From Candidatus Andeanibacterium colombiense (lineage in GTDB: Bacteria; Pseudomonadota; Alphaproteobacteria; Sphingomonadales; Sphingomonadaceae): a DNA stretch of 64,000 nt. Under the pieces are notes generated by a model that had not been told where the DNA came from, ran no database searches, and was given only the letters and a program-made list of their open reading frames with translations. The position numbers and the translations under genes are program-made. The stretch covers positions 2,418,001 through 2,482,000 of the forward strand of contig CP119316.1 in assembly GCA_029202985.1 (NCBI GenBank), given 5' to 3'. Below, one piece after another: positions 33,868-42,214 of this stretch. Positions within the stretch are counted from its first letter, which is position 1, and the number at the start of each line of letters is the position of its first letter.

Positions 33868-34041
33868 TCAGGTGACTTTCTTTGCCGCGAAAGCGCCCAG
33901 GAGGAGGAATACCGCCACCAGCGCGATGCCGAGGAAGAACAGAAGCTTGGCGATACCGGCCGAAGCGCCGGCGATGCCGCCAAAGCCGAGCAGCGCGGCG
34001 ACAACCGCGACGACGGCGAAGATCAAAGCCCATTTGAACAC
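33868..34041 (-). CDS. DUF1328 small membrane protein
   Basis: The protein has 57 residues. The GTG at 34041 follows AGGAGAG at ideal distance. It has two membrane helices, VFKWALIFAVVAVVAALLGF and AKLLFFLGIALVAVFLLLGA, with the glycine-rich GFGGIAGASAGIAK link that defines DUF1328. Relatives are short stress-associated inner-membrane proteins of unknown function. Confidence 0.88.
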   Translation of the reverse strand: MFKWALIFAVVAVVAALLGFGGIAGASAGIAKLLFFLGIALVAVFLLLGAFAAKKVT

Positions 34042-34111
34042 GATCGCTCTCCTATATTGCGTATGATGCCTAAACATCCGGCCGAGCGGGGAGTTCCATC
34101 GAGGGTGTGGC

Positions 34112-35071
34112 CTAGGGGAAGTTCTTGCGTTCGATCTGCGCGTCGGGATCCCGGCACAGGCTGCAATCCTCGCCAATGAAGGTCTTTTCCGCCTGCCTGT
34201 TGCCGCGCAATTGCCATTCGAGCCAGTCGATCACGATCCTGGCGCCCTTGCCGCCCATCGGCTCGCCATAGGTGCCGCCGTGGCCGGTCGGGATGTTGAC
34301 CAGCACCACCGGTACGTGGCCGATCCGCGCGAAATCGTCGGTCCCGTTGGGATAGGCAATGTCGGTCGGCCCGCCGAGGAGATACAGCACCGGCGTGTGG
34401 AACCGCCCCAGCGCGGTCTTGCCCAGCGCCATGCTGCCGCCCATTGCCGATCCGCCCGCGTTGAACAGGCCGCTGTTCTGGATCACCACCGCGCCGATCC
34501 GCGCGTCGGCCGAAACGTCGATCGCCTGCGCGCCGCCGCAACTATAGCCGCCGACCGCGATCGCCTTGTGGTCCACCAGCCCGGCGTAGGGGCTATCTGC
34601 CCGCCCATCCTCGGCCAGCGCCCAGTCGAGCGCCTTGCGCAAATCGTCGGCACTGGTCGGTGGAGGCGGGAACTTGCCATCGGGGCCGGGCCCACCAGGA
34701 GCGGCGCGCGGGTCCCTGGCATTGGGGCCGCTGCGCCATTTGCCGGGTGCGATCACGAGGTAGCCGTAGGAGGCGATCTCTGCGAGGTGCTGGCGCGAAC
34801 TCGCTCCGTCGTCCGCGCAGCCGCCATTGCCCCAGATGAACACCCCGAGCTTGCCGGGGCGGAGCGGCGCGAGATCGGCGGGACGATAGATCACGTAGCT
34901 GCCCAGCGTGGGATCGGTCCCCATGGTCGTGGGATAGGGGCCGTCGCCGGGTGTGTCCGGCACCTTGTCCTGTTCGGCTTGCTGGCGTGCAAAATCGGCC
35001 TGGGCCAAAGCGCCCGAGCCGAGTGCGCAGAGTGCCAGCGCCGCCGCGACGCCCCGTCCAAAACGTCCCAT
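34112..35071 (-). CDS. Secreted alpha/beta hydrolase
   Basis: The protein has 319 residues. The ATG at 35071 follows GGGGGA, and a signal peptide runs to GSGALAQA. The nucleophile elbow is GGYSCGG (Ser flanked by Gly-Tyr and Cys), the acid region is LGGPTDIAYPNGTDD, and the C-terminal NIPTGHGGTYG carries the His. The layout resembles exported dienelactone-hydrolase/chlorophyllase-like esterases. Two late cysteines (EDCSLC) could form a disulfide. It follows the CmcJ-like gene by 23 bases on the same strand. Confidence 0.83.
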   Translation of the reverse strand: MGRFGRGVAAALALCALGSGALAQADFARQQAEQDKVPDTPGDGPYPTTMGTDPTLGSYVIYRPADLAPLRPGKLGVFIWGNGGCADDGASSRQHLAEIASYGYLVIAPGKWRSGPNARDPRAAPGGPGPDGKFPPPPTSADDLRKALDWALAEDGRADSPYAGLVDHKAIAVGGYSCGGAQAIDVSADARIGAVVIQNSGLFNAGGSAMGGSMALGKTALGRFHTPVLYLLGGPTDIAYPNGTDDFARIGHVPVVLVNIPTGHGGTYGEPMGGKGARIVIDWLEWQLRGNRQAEKTFIGEDCSLCRDPDAQIERKNFP

Positions 35072-35094
35072 CGGTAAGTCCCCCTTCTTGTAAC

Positions 35095-35904
35095 CTATGC
35101 GTACCAGTAGGCGGTGCCGCGCATCTCCAGGCTCACCCGGGGCGGCGCGTCGGCGCCCGCGATCGGATTGTCGAACGCGCCGTGCGGCATCAGTTGCGCG
35201 CGCGCCGGATCGCTCTCGCTGGTCTTGAACACGATCGCTTCGCCGGGTGTCATGTCCGAATAATAATACCAGCGGTGCGCCGGGTTGTGCTGGATCACGT
35301 AATTGCCGAAGCTCCATTCGGGCGCGCCGCCGGGCGGGTCGAAGATCGCGGTGCAATCGAGCAGGTCGCCGTCCTCGATGCTCGGGAAGGCGCATAGCGC
35401 CAGCGGCACGTCCTGCGGCGGGTCGGACAGCACACGCCAGACATTGTATTGCGCGCTGCGGACGATCTTCTTTCCCTCGGGCGCACCCTGCGCGCGGGCT
35501 CCCGCCGCGGCTTCCTTCGACATGTCGACATGGGCAAAGCGCGCCGGGTGGGAATTGTCGTGTTCGTCGTTCCAGCCGAGCCGTTCGGAGAAGCGCAGGA
35601 TCCCGCGGGGCATTATCGCGACGTGATCGGCCCCGGTCAGATCCTTGAGCATCCGCTCGATCTCGCCCGCGTGGATTTCGGCGACCGTGGCAAGATCGGT
35701 CAGGTCGGGCACCGCACTTTTGTGCTGGACCAGCACGAAACCTTCGCGGTCGAGGGACATGTCGAGCCCGCGCGCATCGGTAATGTCCATCGCGGCCGGC
35801 TTGAGGGGGACGTAATCCTTCTCATGCGCATTGGCGTAGAAGAACGGCTTCCGGCCCGTATCCTCGGTATAGCCGATCTCCGCGCGCACGTTTCCCGCCG
35901 GCAT
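35095..35904 (-). CDS. CmcJ/NvfI-family oxidoreductase (2-oxoglutarate-type fold)
   Basis: The protein has 269 residues. The opening (AEIGYTEDTGRKPFFYANA) and the central blocks SAQYNVWRVLSDPPQDVPLALC and HRWYYYSDMTPGEAIVFKT are those of the CmcJ/asqJ-like family. That family includes methoxylation/desaturation partners in cephamycin synthesis and fungal dioxygenases. A bacterial catabolic role is not established. It is placed between an aldo/keto reductase gene and an esterase gene in an apparent operon. Confidence 0.78.
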   Translation of the reverse strand: MPAGNVRAEIGYTEDTGRKPFFYANAHEKDYVPLKPAAMDITDARGLDMSLDREGFVLVQHKSAVPDLTDLATVAEIHAGEIERMLKDLTGADHVAIMPRGILRFSERLGWNDEHDNSHPARFAHVDMSKEAAAGARAQGAPEGKKIVRSAQYNVWRVLSDPPQDVPLALCAFPSIEDGDLLDCTAIFDPPGGAPEWSFGNYVIQHNPAHRWYYYSDMTPGEAIVFKTSESDPARAQLMPHGAFDNPIAGADAPPRVSLEMRGTAYWYA

Positions 35905-35928
35905 ATGTCCTCTCCTTGATCCGGGTCC

Positions 35929-36915
35929 TTAAGCGAACTCTTCGGTGTCGATCGTCGGCTTGATCGCATCGTGATAGCGATGGCCGGCGACGGTCGAATG
36001 ATTGATCAAGGCATCGGCCTTGTCGAGCACATCCTGCGCGATTTCGAGATCGGCCGCGCGGTAATTGTCTTCGAGATGCGTGAGGCTGGTGGTGCCGGGG
36101 ATTACGTGAACGTGGTCGCCGCGGCTCAGCACCCAGGCCTGCGCGAGCTGGCCGGCGGTCAAGCCGGCGCCTTCGGCCAGCGCGACGAACTGCTCGATCA
36201 GCGCCAGATTGTGCGGCCAGTTCTCCGCATCGAAGCGCGGCATCTTGGTGCGCAAATCGCTGTCTTCGAGCGTCGAGGGATCGCGGATCTCGCCGCCGAG
36301 CGCGCCGCGCCCGGTCGAGGAGAAGGCGACCAGCGCGATGCCGAGTTCGCGGGTGGTTTCGAGCACGCCGAGTTCGACATTGCGGGTCCACAGCGAATAT
36401 TCGGTCTGCACCGCGGCCATCGGATGAACGCCGTGCGCCTCGCGGATATGGGCGGAACTCCATTCGGACACGCCGTAGCTGCCGATCTTGCCGGCATCGA
36501 TCGCATCCTTCAGCGCGCCGACCGAATCCGCGACCGGAACCTTGGGATCGAAGCGGTGCATGTAATAGAGGTCGATACGATCGACCTTGAGCCGCTGCAG
36601 GCTGCCGTCGAGCACGCGCCTGATCGCTTCGGGGCTGCAGTCGACCCCGCGCTTCGGCCCATCCACCACGATCCCGCATTTGGACGCGAGGAAGAACTCG
36701 TCGCGGCGTGTGCCGAGCGCCTCGGCGATCAGTTCCTCATTGGCGCCTTCGCCATAGATGCTGGCGGTGTCGAGATGATCGTAGCCGAGATCGAGTGCAC
36801 GGTTGAGCAGCTTGATCCCGTCCGCACGCGACGGCGGCGTGCCATAGGCCCAGGACAGGTTCATGCAGCCGAGGCCGACGGGATGGACGGGGCGGTTAGC
36901 CAGCAGGCGCTTCAT
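35929..36915 (-). CDS. Aldo/keto reductase
   Basis: The protein has 328 residues. The start ATG at 36915 aligns with MKRLLANRPVHPVGLGCMN. The catalytic tetrad is visible: Asp in DHLDTASIYG, Tyr in the same segment, Lys in FLASKCG and His in DLYYMHRFD. The NADPH-binding IPGTTSLTHLEDN segment is present. It reduces an aldehyde or ketone. It lies 24 bases upstream of the CmcJ-like gene and is probably cotranscribed with it. Confidence 0.9.
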   Translation of the reverse strand: MKRLLANRPVHPVGLGCMNLSWAYGTPPSRADGIKLLNRALDLGYDHLDTASIYGEGANEELIAEALGTRRDEFFLASKCGIVVDGPKRGVDCSPEAIRRVLDGSLQRLKVDRIDLYYMHRFDPKVPVADSVGALKDAIDAGKIGSYGVSEWSSAHIREAHGVHPMAAVQTEYSLWTRNVELGVLETTRELGIALVAFSSTGRGALGGEIRDPSTLEDSDLRTKMPRFDAENWPHNLALIEQFVALAEGAGLTAGQLAQAWVLSRGDHVHVIPGTTSLTHLEDNYRAADLEIAQDVLDKADALINHSTVAGHRYHDAIKPTIDTEEFA

Positions 36916-36971
36916 GTTAGGGGGTCTCGCTTCAAGGGTTCGCCGCGTGTTTAGGCAAACCCCTGAACAGG

Positions 36972-37340
36972 TCAATGCGGGTGCAACGCGCTGCGCGCCC
37001 ACGAGAGATACTCGGCGATGCTGTCGTGGATCGCCTTGCTCGAGGCGAGATAGTCGCCGCGCCGGCGATTGATGTCCTCGATCGACCATTTGGCCTGATG
37101 GCTCGCGAGCTTGGTCCGCACCAGCGACAACCGGTCCTGGAATTCCTGGAATACCAGCGGCCGGGCCGTCAGGCGCTTCACGCCCGGGAGCAATGTGATC
37201 AGATTGCCGGTCTCGGTCGCGAATTCGCTCCGCAGCGAAACGATCTGGCGGTTGCGCTCCTCACCGGCCATCCTGACCGCGATCAGCATCCGGTCGTTGA
37301 TCTGGTGCATCGCACCCAGGACTTGTTCCAGTTCTGCCAT
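36972..37340 (-). CDS. Hypothetical all-helical protein
   Basis: The protein has 122 residues with no recognised family. The sequence is rich in Leu, Arg, Glu and Gln and predicts long helices (for example ELEQVLGAMHQINDRMLIAV and residues ~60-115) without membrane segments. It could be a small structural or regulatory coiled protein. It sits alone between ligC and the aldo/keto reductase gene, and nothing ties it to aromatic breakdown. Confidence 0.65.
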   Translation of the reverse strand: MAELEQVLGAMHQINDRMLIAVRMAGEERNRQIVSLRSEFATETGNLITLLPGVKRLTARPLVFQEFQDRLSLVRTKLASHQAKWSIEDINRRRGDYLASSKAIHDSIAEYLSWARSALHPH

Positions 37341-37477
37341 GTCAACATCCCCCCACGCGCCGCTGGCGGGCGCCGGCCCTCCCGCCGTCGGTATGGAGCG
37401 GCCTAAACGACACGGAGCGCCCCTGGCAATCAGGAGCGCTCCGGATAGATGCGGATATGGGGCGAATCAGGGCTGGC

Positions 37478-38434
37478 TCAGGACCAGCCGTCCTGCGCCT
37501 CGAGGCTCAGCGCCAGTTCGCCGATCACGCGGTAGCAATCGAGCACCTGGGCGATCGAGCTGTTGGGTTCGCGCCCTTCGCGGATCGCGGCGATGAATTC
37601 GCGGTCCTGCAGCTCGATCCCGTTGTTCGAAACGGTCACGCCCGTCAGGTCGATCGGCTCTTCCTTGCCGGTGACGAGATCGTCGTAGCGCGCGATATAG
37701 GTCGCGCTGTCGCCGATGTAGCGGAAGAAGGTGCCGAGCGGCCCGTCATTGTTGAACGAGAGCGACAGGGTGCAGATCGCGCCGCTTTCGCTCTTGAGCT
37801 GGATCGACATATCCATCGCGATGCCGAGCTCGGGATGCTTGGGCCCCTGGATCGCATTGGCGGTGACGATCTTGCCCGCCTGATAGGCGAACAGATCGAT
37901 CGTGTGCGCGGCGTGATGCCACAGCAGGTGATCGGTCCACGAACGGGCTTCGCCCTTGGCGTTCATGTTCTTGCGGCGGAAGAAATAGGTCTGAACGTCC
38001 ATCTGCTGGATGTTCAGCTCGCCCGCGACGATCTTGTTATGAACATACTGGTGCGAAGGATTGAAGCGGCGGGTGTGGCCGACCATGCAGGTAAGGCCGG
38101 TTTCCTGCGCCTTCTTCAGCACCGCCTCGGCATCGGCCCAGCTGTCGCTGAGCGGGATTTCGACCTGCACATGCTTGCCCGCTTCCATGCAGGCGATCGC
38201 CTGTTCGGCGTGCATCTGGGTCGGGGTGCAGAGGATCACCGCGTCGACGTCGTCACGCTCGAGCGCTTCCGAAAGCTCGGTGCCCGAATGCTTCGCGCCG
38301 TATTTGGCGGCGACTTCGGCCGCCTGTTCGGCGCGGCGCGAGATGATCGAGACGATCTCGACCCCGTCGATGTTCTTCAGACCGTCGAGGTGCTTTTCCC
38401 CGAAAGCGCCGGCCCCGGCGAGTGCGATACGCAT
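37478..38434 (-). CDS. ligC: 4-carboxy-2-hydroxymuconate-6-semialdehyde dehydrogenase
   Basis: The protein has 318 residues. It oxidises the hemiacetal of the LigAB product to 2-pyrone-4,6-dicarboxylate using NADP+. The Rossmann motif G7-A-G9-A-F-G12 opens the protein. Blocks such as HLDGLKNIDGVEIVSIISR, AVILCTPTQMHAEQAI and RSWTDHLLWHHAAHT match the remembered SYK-6 LigC almost exactly. It lies downstream of ligB on the same strand, separated by a 135-base palindromic repeat, so it may be the last gene of the ligJABC-type operon. Confidence 0.95.
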   Translation of the reverse strand: MRIALAGAGAFGEKHLDGLKNIDGVEIVSIISRRAEQAAEVAAKYGAKHSGTELSEALERDDVDAVILCTPTQMHAEQAIACMEAGKHVQVEIPLSDSWADAEAVLKKAQETGLTCMVGHTRRFNPSHQYVHNKIVAGELNIQQMDVQTYFFRRKNMNAKGEARSWTDHLLWHHAAHTIDLFAYQAGKIVTANAIQGPKHPELGIAMDMSIQLKSESGAICTLSLSFNNDGPLGTFFRYIGDSATYIARYDDLVTGKEEPIDLTGVTVSNNGIELQDREFIAAIREGREPNSSIAQVLDCYRVIGELALSLEAQDGWS

Positions 38435-38445
38435 ACACTATTCTC

Positions 38446-38569
38446 CCTCTCCCCTCTGAAGGGGAGAGGGCCGGGGAGAGGGGTGGTCTCCCGCTCCGGC
38501 CCATGAAAAATGTTTGAGGGACCGCCCCCTCTCCCAACCCTCTCCCCCCTTTGGGGGAGAGGGCTAAAA
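38446..38569. repeat. Intergenic palindromic repeat, type C, between ligB and ligC
   Basis: CCCTCTCCCCTCTGAAGGGG with GAGAGGG forms one hairpin, and CCCCCTTTGGGGGAGAGGG with CCCTCTCCC another, in opposed orientation. It interrupts an otherwise tightly packed operon and may modulate ligC expression or transcript stability. Confidence 0.75.
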
Positions 38570-39475
38570 TCACGCCGTCAGGCTGTGCCCGCTCATCACC
38601 CGGCGGGGTTCGAGCGGTTCGCCGGCGGTTTCCTCCGGCTGCAGCAGCAGCGCGCCGAGCGCGGTGTTCGATGCCGGGATGTGGTAGAAGGTATAGAGAT
38701 CCTTGACCTTCTCACCCAGCGCACCGCGCATGATCAGCCACATCACCAGCTCAATGCCTTCGCTGCCCGCTTCGCGCAGATACTCGATATGCGGCATCTT
38801 GCTCAGCACTTCGGGGTCCGAAATGATCTTGTCGATGAAGTTGAGATCGAACTCCTTGTTGATCAGGCCCGCGCGCGGACCCTGCAACTGGTGGCTCATC
38901 CCGCCGGTGCCCCAGACGTGGACGTTGAGGTCTTCGGGGAAGCTCTCGATCGCGGCCTTGATGCTGTCGCCCAGGTTGAAGCAGCGGCGGCCCGACGGCG
39001 GCGGATAGGTCACCACGTTCACCGGGAACGGGATCACCTTGCACGGCCAGGTATCGACTTCGCCGAACATCATGCTGAGCGGCACGGTGCAGCCGTGATC
39101 GACATCCATGTTGTTCATGATGGTCATGTCGAAATCGTCGAGGATCAGGCTCTGCGCGATGTGCCACGCGAGGTCCGGATGGCCGATCACGTCGGGCACC
39201 GGGCGCGGGCCCCAGCCCTCGTCGGCCGGCTTGAACGTCTCGGCGCAGCCGATCGCGAAGGTCGGGATGATGTTCATGTCGAACGCGGAGGCGTGGTCGT
39301 TATACACCAGCACGACCACGTCGGGCATGTTGCCCGGCTGCTTGATCCAGTCCTTGATCGGCTGGTAGCCGTTGAACACGGGGCCCCAGTAGTCGTTGCC
39401 GGAAGTGCCGGTCTGCATCGCGGCGCCGAGCGCCGGAATGTGGCTGGACGTGATGCCGGTGGTTACGCGGGCCAT
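38570..39475 (-). CDS. ligB: Protocatechuate 4,5-dioxygenase, beta (catalytic) subunit
   Basis: The protein has 301 residues and is a type II (LigB-fold) extradiol dioxygenase that opens the protocatechuate ring between C4 and C5. The Fe(II) ligands H12, H61 and E242 and the active-site H127 and H195 fall at exactly the numbering known for SYK-6 LigB. The start ATG at 39475 is 1 base downstream of the ligA stop. It acts as an alpha2-beta2 complex with LigA. Confidence 0.97.
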   Translation of the reverse strand: MARVTTGITSSHIPALGAAMQTGTSGNDYWGPVFNGYQPIKDWIKQPGNMPDVVVLVYNDHASAFDMNIIPTFAIGCAETFKPADEGWGPRPVPDVIGHPDLAWHIAQSLILDDFDMTIMNNMDVDHGCTVPLSMMFGEVDTWPCKVIPFPVNVVTYPPPSGRRCFNLGDSIKAAIESFPEDLNVHVWGTGGMSHQLQGPRAGLINKEFDLNFIDKIISDPEVLSKMPHIEYLREAGSEGIELVMWLIMRGALGEKVKDLYTFYHIPASNTALGALLLQPEETAGEPLEPRRVMSGHSLTA

Positions 39476-39476
39476 T

Positions 39477-39896
39477 TCAGAAACCTCCCTTGAGCGAGCG
39501 GACGCCTTCGGGCGAACGGCCACCATTGATCATCATCTGGGCATATTCTTCCTGGCTCATGCCGGTCATCGATCCGGCCGCAAACTGGAAGCTCTTGCCA
39601 TCGGTCGAGAACAGCTTGGACAGGAAGTAGACGTTGCCGCCTTCGTCGATCATGCCGTTGTAATCGCGCGCGAGCACGGCCTTCTTGGCCGCCGGGGTGA
39701 TGTCCCATTCGTCGAGATAGGCGCTTTCGTCGGCGAGGAAGCGCTTGCGGTTCTCGTCCTTCATCAGGCTCATCGCGAACTGGTTCAGGTGGTAGCCCTG
39801 GCGCGCGCGCTTCGCGGTGAACACCCTGGTGCCCGGGATGTCGTCGAAGGCGGCGAGGTAGGAGTGGATGTCGATCCGCTCTTTCTTGTCGGTCAT
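39477..39896 (-). CDS. ligA: Protocatechuate 4,5-dioxygenase, alpha subunit
   Basis: The protein has 139 residues, the same length as the SYK-6 protein. It is all helical and forms the lid of the LigB active site. Recognisable blocks are FDDIPGTRVFTAKRARQGYH, NRKRFLADESAYLDEWDIT and ARDYNGMIDEGGNVYFLSK. Its ATG overlaps the stop of the DUF2218 gene (ATGA), and its stop is 1 base from the ligB start, giving tight stoichiometric coupling. Confidence 0.97.
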   Translation of the reverse strand: MTDKKERIDIHSYLAAFDDIPGTRVFTAKRARQGYHLNQFAMSLMKDENRKRFLADESAYLDEWDITPAAKKAVLARDYNGMIDEGGNVYFLSKLFSTDGKSFQFAAGSMTGMSQEEYAQMMINGGRSPEGVRSLKGGF

Positions 39897-40225
39897 AGCT
39901 TAGGTTCCTTGGGCTCTTCCCATTCGTAGGTTAGCGGCGCTTCGCGAAACGCGAAGCGGTCGAGATGTTTTTCGAGCACGCCGCGCATGCGGACGTTCTC
40001 ATCATGGTCGGCAGTGGTCAGGGTAATACCAATGCCAGTGGGCAGGGCTTGCATCACCGCCGTCGTCACGTCGGAGAAAGGGAAGGCCGCGACCGGATCT
40101 GTCCAGGTCGCGGCCATCTTGTGGCTCCAGTGGCTGACGAGCTGCTGGAGATAGCGCGCCGGCTTTTCGCAAGGGGCGAAGCCGGTGGAAACGCTTGCCG
40201 TTTCAAGGGCGCTTTCGTCGCTCAA
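39893..40225 (-). CDS. DUF2218 protein inserted between ligJ and ligA
   Basis: The protein has 110 residues. The proposed start is TTG at 40225, overlapping the ligJ stop (TTGA), and the stop overlaps the ligA ATG (ATGA). The family pattern is seen in KPARYLQQLVSHWSHKM and in the C-terminal GVLEKHLDRFAFRE. DUF2218 proteins are often found beside siderophore genes, so this place is unexpected. A later in-frame ATG (MAATWTDP) would give a truncated 75-residue domain, which makes the TTG start more likely. The function is unknown. Confidence 0.78.
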   Translation of the reverse strand: MSDESALETASVSTGFAPCEKPARYLQQLVSHWSHKMAATWTDPVAAFPFSDVTTAVMQALPTGIGITLTTADHDENVRMRGVLEKHLDRFAFREAPLTYEWEEPKEPKL

Positions 40226-41247
40226 AGACCGCGGTCTTTCAGTTTCGCGTCGAGCCGCGGGAAGACCTTGCGGGCGTTGCCCGAGAAGATCGCGGCGCGT
40301 TCGGTGTCGGAGATGTCGAGCGCATCGACGTAACGCTTGGTGTCGTCGAAATAGAAGCCGGTGGTCGGATCGATCCCGCGCACCGCGCCGACCATCTCCG
40401 AACCGAACAGGATGTTCTTGTTCTCGATCACATCGGCCAGCAGATCGACGCCCGGCTGGTGATAGACGCAGGTGTCGAAGAACACATTGTTCATCAGATG
40501 GGTGTCGAGGCTCGGCTGCTTGAGCATGTCGGCCAGCCCGCGGTAACGGCCCCAGTGATACGGAACCGCGCCGCCGCCATGCGGGATGATGAAGCGCAGG
40601 GTGGGGAAGTCGGCGAACAGATTGCCCTGCAGCAATTGCATGAAGGCCAGCGTGTCGGCCGCGATGTAATAGCCGCCGGTCGCGTGCATCGCCGGGTTGC
40701 AGCTGCCCGAGACGTGGATCATCGCCGGGACGTCCAGCTCGACCATCTTCTCGTAGAACGGATACCAGTAACGGTCGGTCAGCGGCGGATGGTCGAACTT
40801 GCCGCCGCTCGGATCGGGATTGAGGTTGCAGCCGATGAAGCCCAGCTCGGTCACGCAGCGTTCCAGCTCGGCGATCGAGCCGGCCATGTCGGCCTTGGGG
40901 TTCTGCGGCAGCATGCATACGCCGACGAAGGTCTCGGGGAACAGGCCCACTACCCGCGCGATCAGATTGTTGCAGCGGAACGCCCATTCCTTTGCGACCG
41001 CCTCGTCGCCCACGTGCGGCGCCATCGTGCTGGCGCGGGGGGAGAAGATCGTCAGATCCGCGCCGCGTTCCTTGATCAGGCGCAGCTGGTTGGCCTCGAT
41101 CGTCTCGCGGATTTCGGCGTCGGTGATCTCGGGGTAGGGCGGGCAGGGGGTGCCGGCCTTGAACGCGGCAATCTGTTCCTCGCGCCACGCATCGTGCCCC
41201 TTGGGGAGCACCGTGTAATGTCCGTGGCAGTCGATCACCATGCTCAT
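40222..41247 (-). CDS. ligJ: 4-oxalomesaconate hydratase
   Basis: The protein has 341 residues of the amidohydrolase fold. It adds water to the LigU product to give 4-carboxy-4-hydroxy-2-oxoadipate. The zinc site opens with DCHGHYTVLPKGHD; FIGCNLNPDPSGG, MIHVSGSCNPAMHATGGYY and FIIPHGGGAVPYHWGRYRG match the remembered SYK-6 LigJ nearly throughout. The start ATG overlaps the stop of the DUF1932 gene (ATGA). Confidence 0.96.
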   Translation of the reverse strand: MSMVIDCHGHYTVLPKGHDAWREEQIAAFKAGTPCPPYPEITDAEIRETIEANQLRLIKERGADLTIFSPRASTMAPHVGDEAVAKEWAFRCNNLIARVVGLFPETFVGVCMLPQNPKADMAGSIAELERCVTELGFIGCNLNPDPSGGKFDHPPLTDRYWYPFYEKMVELDVPAMIHVSGSCNPAMHATGGYYIAADTLAFMQLLQGNLFADFPTLRFIIPHGGGAVPYHWGRYRGLADMLKQPSLDTHLMNNVFFDTCVYHQPGVDLLADVIENKNILFGSEMVGAVRGIDPTTGFYFDDTKRYVDALDISDTERAAIFSGNARKVFPRLDAKLKDRGL

Positions 41248-42062
41248 GCGACTTCGTTCCTCTTCGCGTTGTCTTGTGCGGCGGCCCGCTGGCGGGCGAC
41301 CGTGCCGCGCGTCATAACCGGCTCGACGCCGAGGTCCAGCAGGGTCTTGGCGGATTCTTCCATCTCGGCCGCGCGGCGCAGCCCGTGATGTTCCATCCGC
41401 TCGGCATTATAGGCGAATTTCTCGGCCCAGGGCGCGCGGCTGTCGCTCGCGTCGAGCGAAGCGGTGACTTCGTCGAGCACCCCCGCGGCGCGCGCGGCTT
41501 CGGCGCATTCCCAGCTCAGCGCCTCGATCCCCTTGACCATCACCGAGCGGATCATCTTGATCGCACTCGCCCGGCCCACTTCGTCGCCGACGATGCGGGT
41601 ATTGGCGAAGCCCAGCCGGTTCAGCAGCGCCTCGGCCTCCGCGGCGGCGGAACCCGCCAGCAGCAGTGGCACACGCAGCGCGGCGGGATCGACCGGGGCC
41701 ATCACTGCGACATCGACATAGCGCCCGCCGGCCGCTTCGATCGCCTTTGCCGCGGCGCGCTTGGTCTCGGGCGCGGCCGAGTTCATGTCGCACCAGATCG
41801 TGCCCGGGCGCAGATAGGGTGCGCCGTCCTGCGCGACCGCCAGCGCGGTGTCGGCGGTGACGAGCGACAGGGCGATCTCGGCGCCGGTCAGCGCATCGGC
41901 GGCTCCGATGGCGACGACCACGCCGAGCTCCTCCATCGCCGCGCGGCGTTCTGGGAGGATGTCCCAACCATGCGCCGCCGCCGCCCATTCGCCGGCGCGG
42001 GCGAAGGTCGATCCGGCTTCGCCGAAGCCGATCAGGGCAAGATGGGGCAGCGTTGCACTCAT
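41244..42062 (-). CDS. NAD-binding 6-phosphogluconate-dehydrogenase-like protein (DUF1932)
   Basis: The protein has 272 residues from the ATG at 42062. A purine-rich GGAGAGAGG lies somewhat far upstream (about 15 bases). An earlier TTG at 42092 is an alternative start. The Rossmann motif is GFGEAGSTF; CDMNSAAPETK and KMIRSVMVKGIEAL are the beta-hydroxyacid-dehydrogenase and DUF1932 blocks. It is the first gene of the minus-strand lig operon. The substrate is unknown; a side route for a 2-hydroxy or 2-oxo acid of the pathway is possible. Confidence 0.8.
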   Translation of the reverse strand: MSATLPHLALIGFGEAGSTFARAGEWAAAAHGWDILPERRAAMEELGVVVAIGAADALTGAEIALSLVTADTALAVAQDGAPYLRPGTIWCDMNSAAPETKRAAAKAIEAAGGRYVDVAVMAPVDPAALRVPLLLAGSAAAEAEALLNRLGFANTRIVGDEVGRASAIKMIRSVMVKGIEALSWECAEAARAAGVLDEVTASLDASDSRAPWAEKFAYNAERMEHHGLRRAAEMEESAKTLLDLGVEPVMTRGTVARQRAAAQDNAKRNEVA

Positions 42063-42101
42063 GATTCGGTGCGTAATCCTCTCTCCGGCCAATCTACAAA
42101 A

Positions 42102-42118
42102 TGTAAGTGTTACTTACA
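42102..42118. promoter_or_regulatory. Candidate operator of the divergent protocatechuate operons
   Basis: TGTAAGT-GTT-ACTTACA has perfect 7-bp arms. It lies in the 152-base region between the DUF1932-ligJ-ligAB and ligK-ligU-ligI operons and shares GTAAG-N5-CTTAC with the site at 23873-23887. Confidence 0.65.
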
Positions 42119-42214
42119 AGTTTGCGGCACGCCCGGGCCTTGGCGCGTTGCGGCTTGACGCAGGGGCTCTAGCGGATGCAAGCGCCCTTCACCATATCAA
42201 CGGAGAGCAACGAG

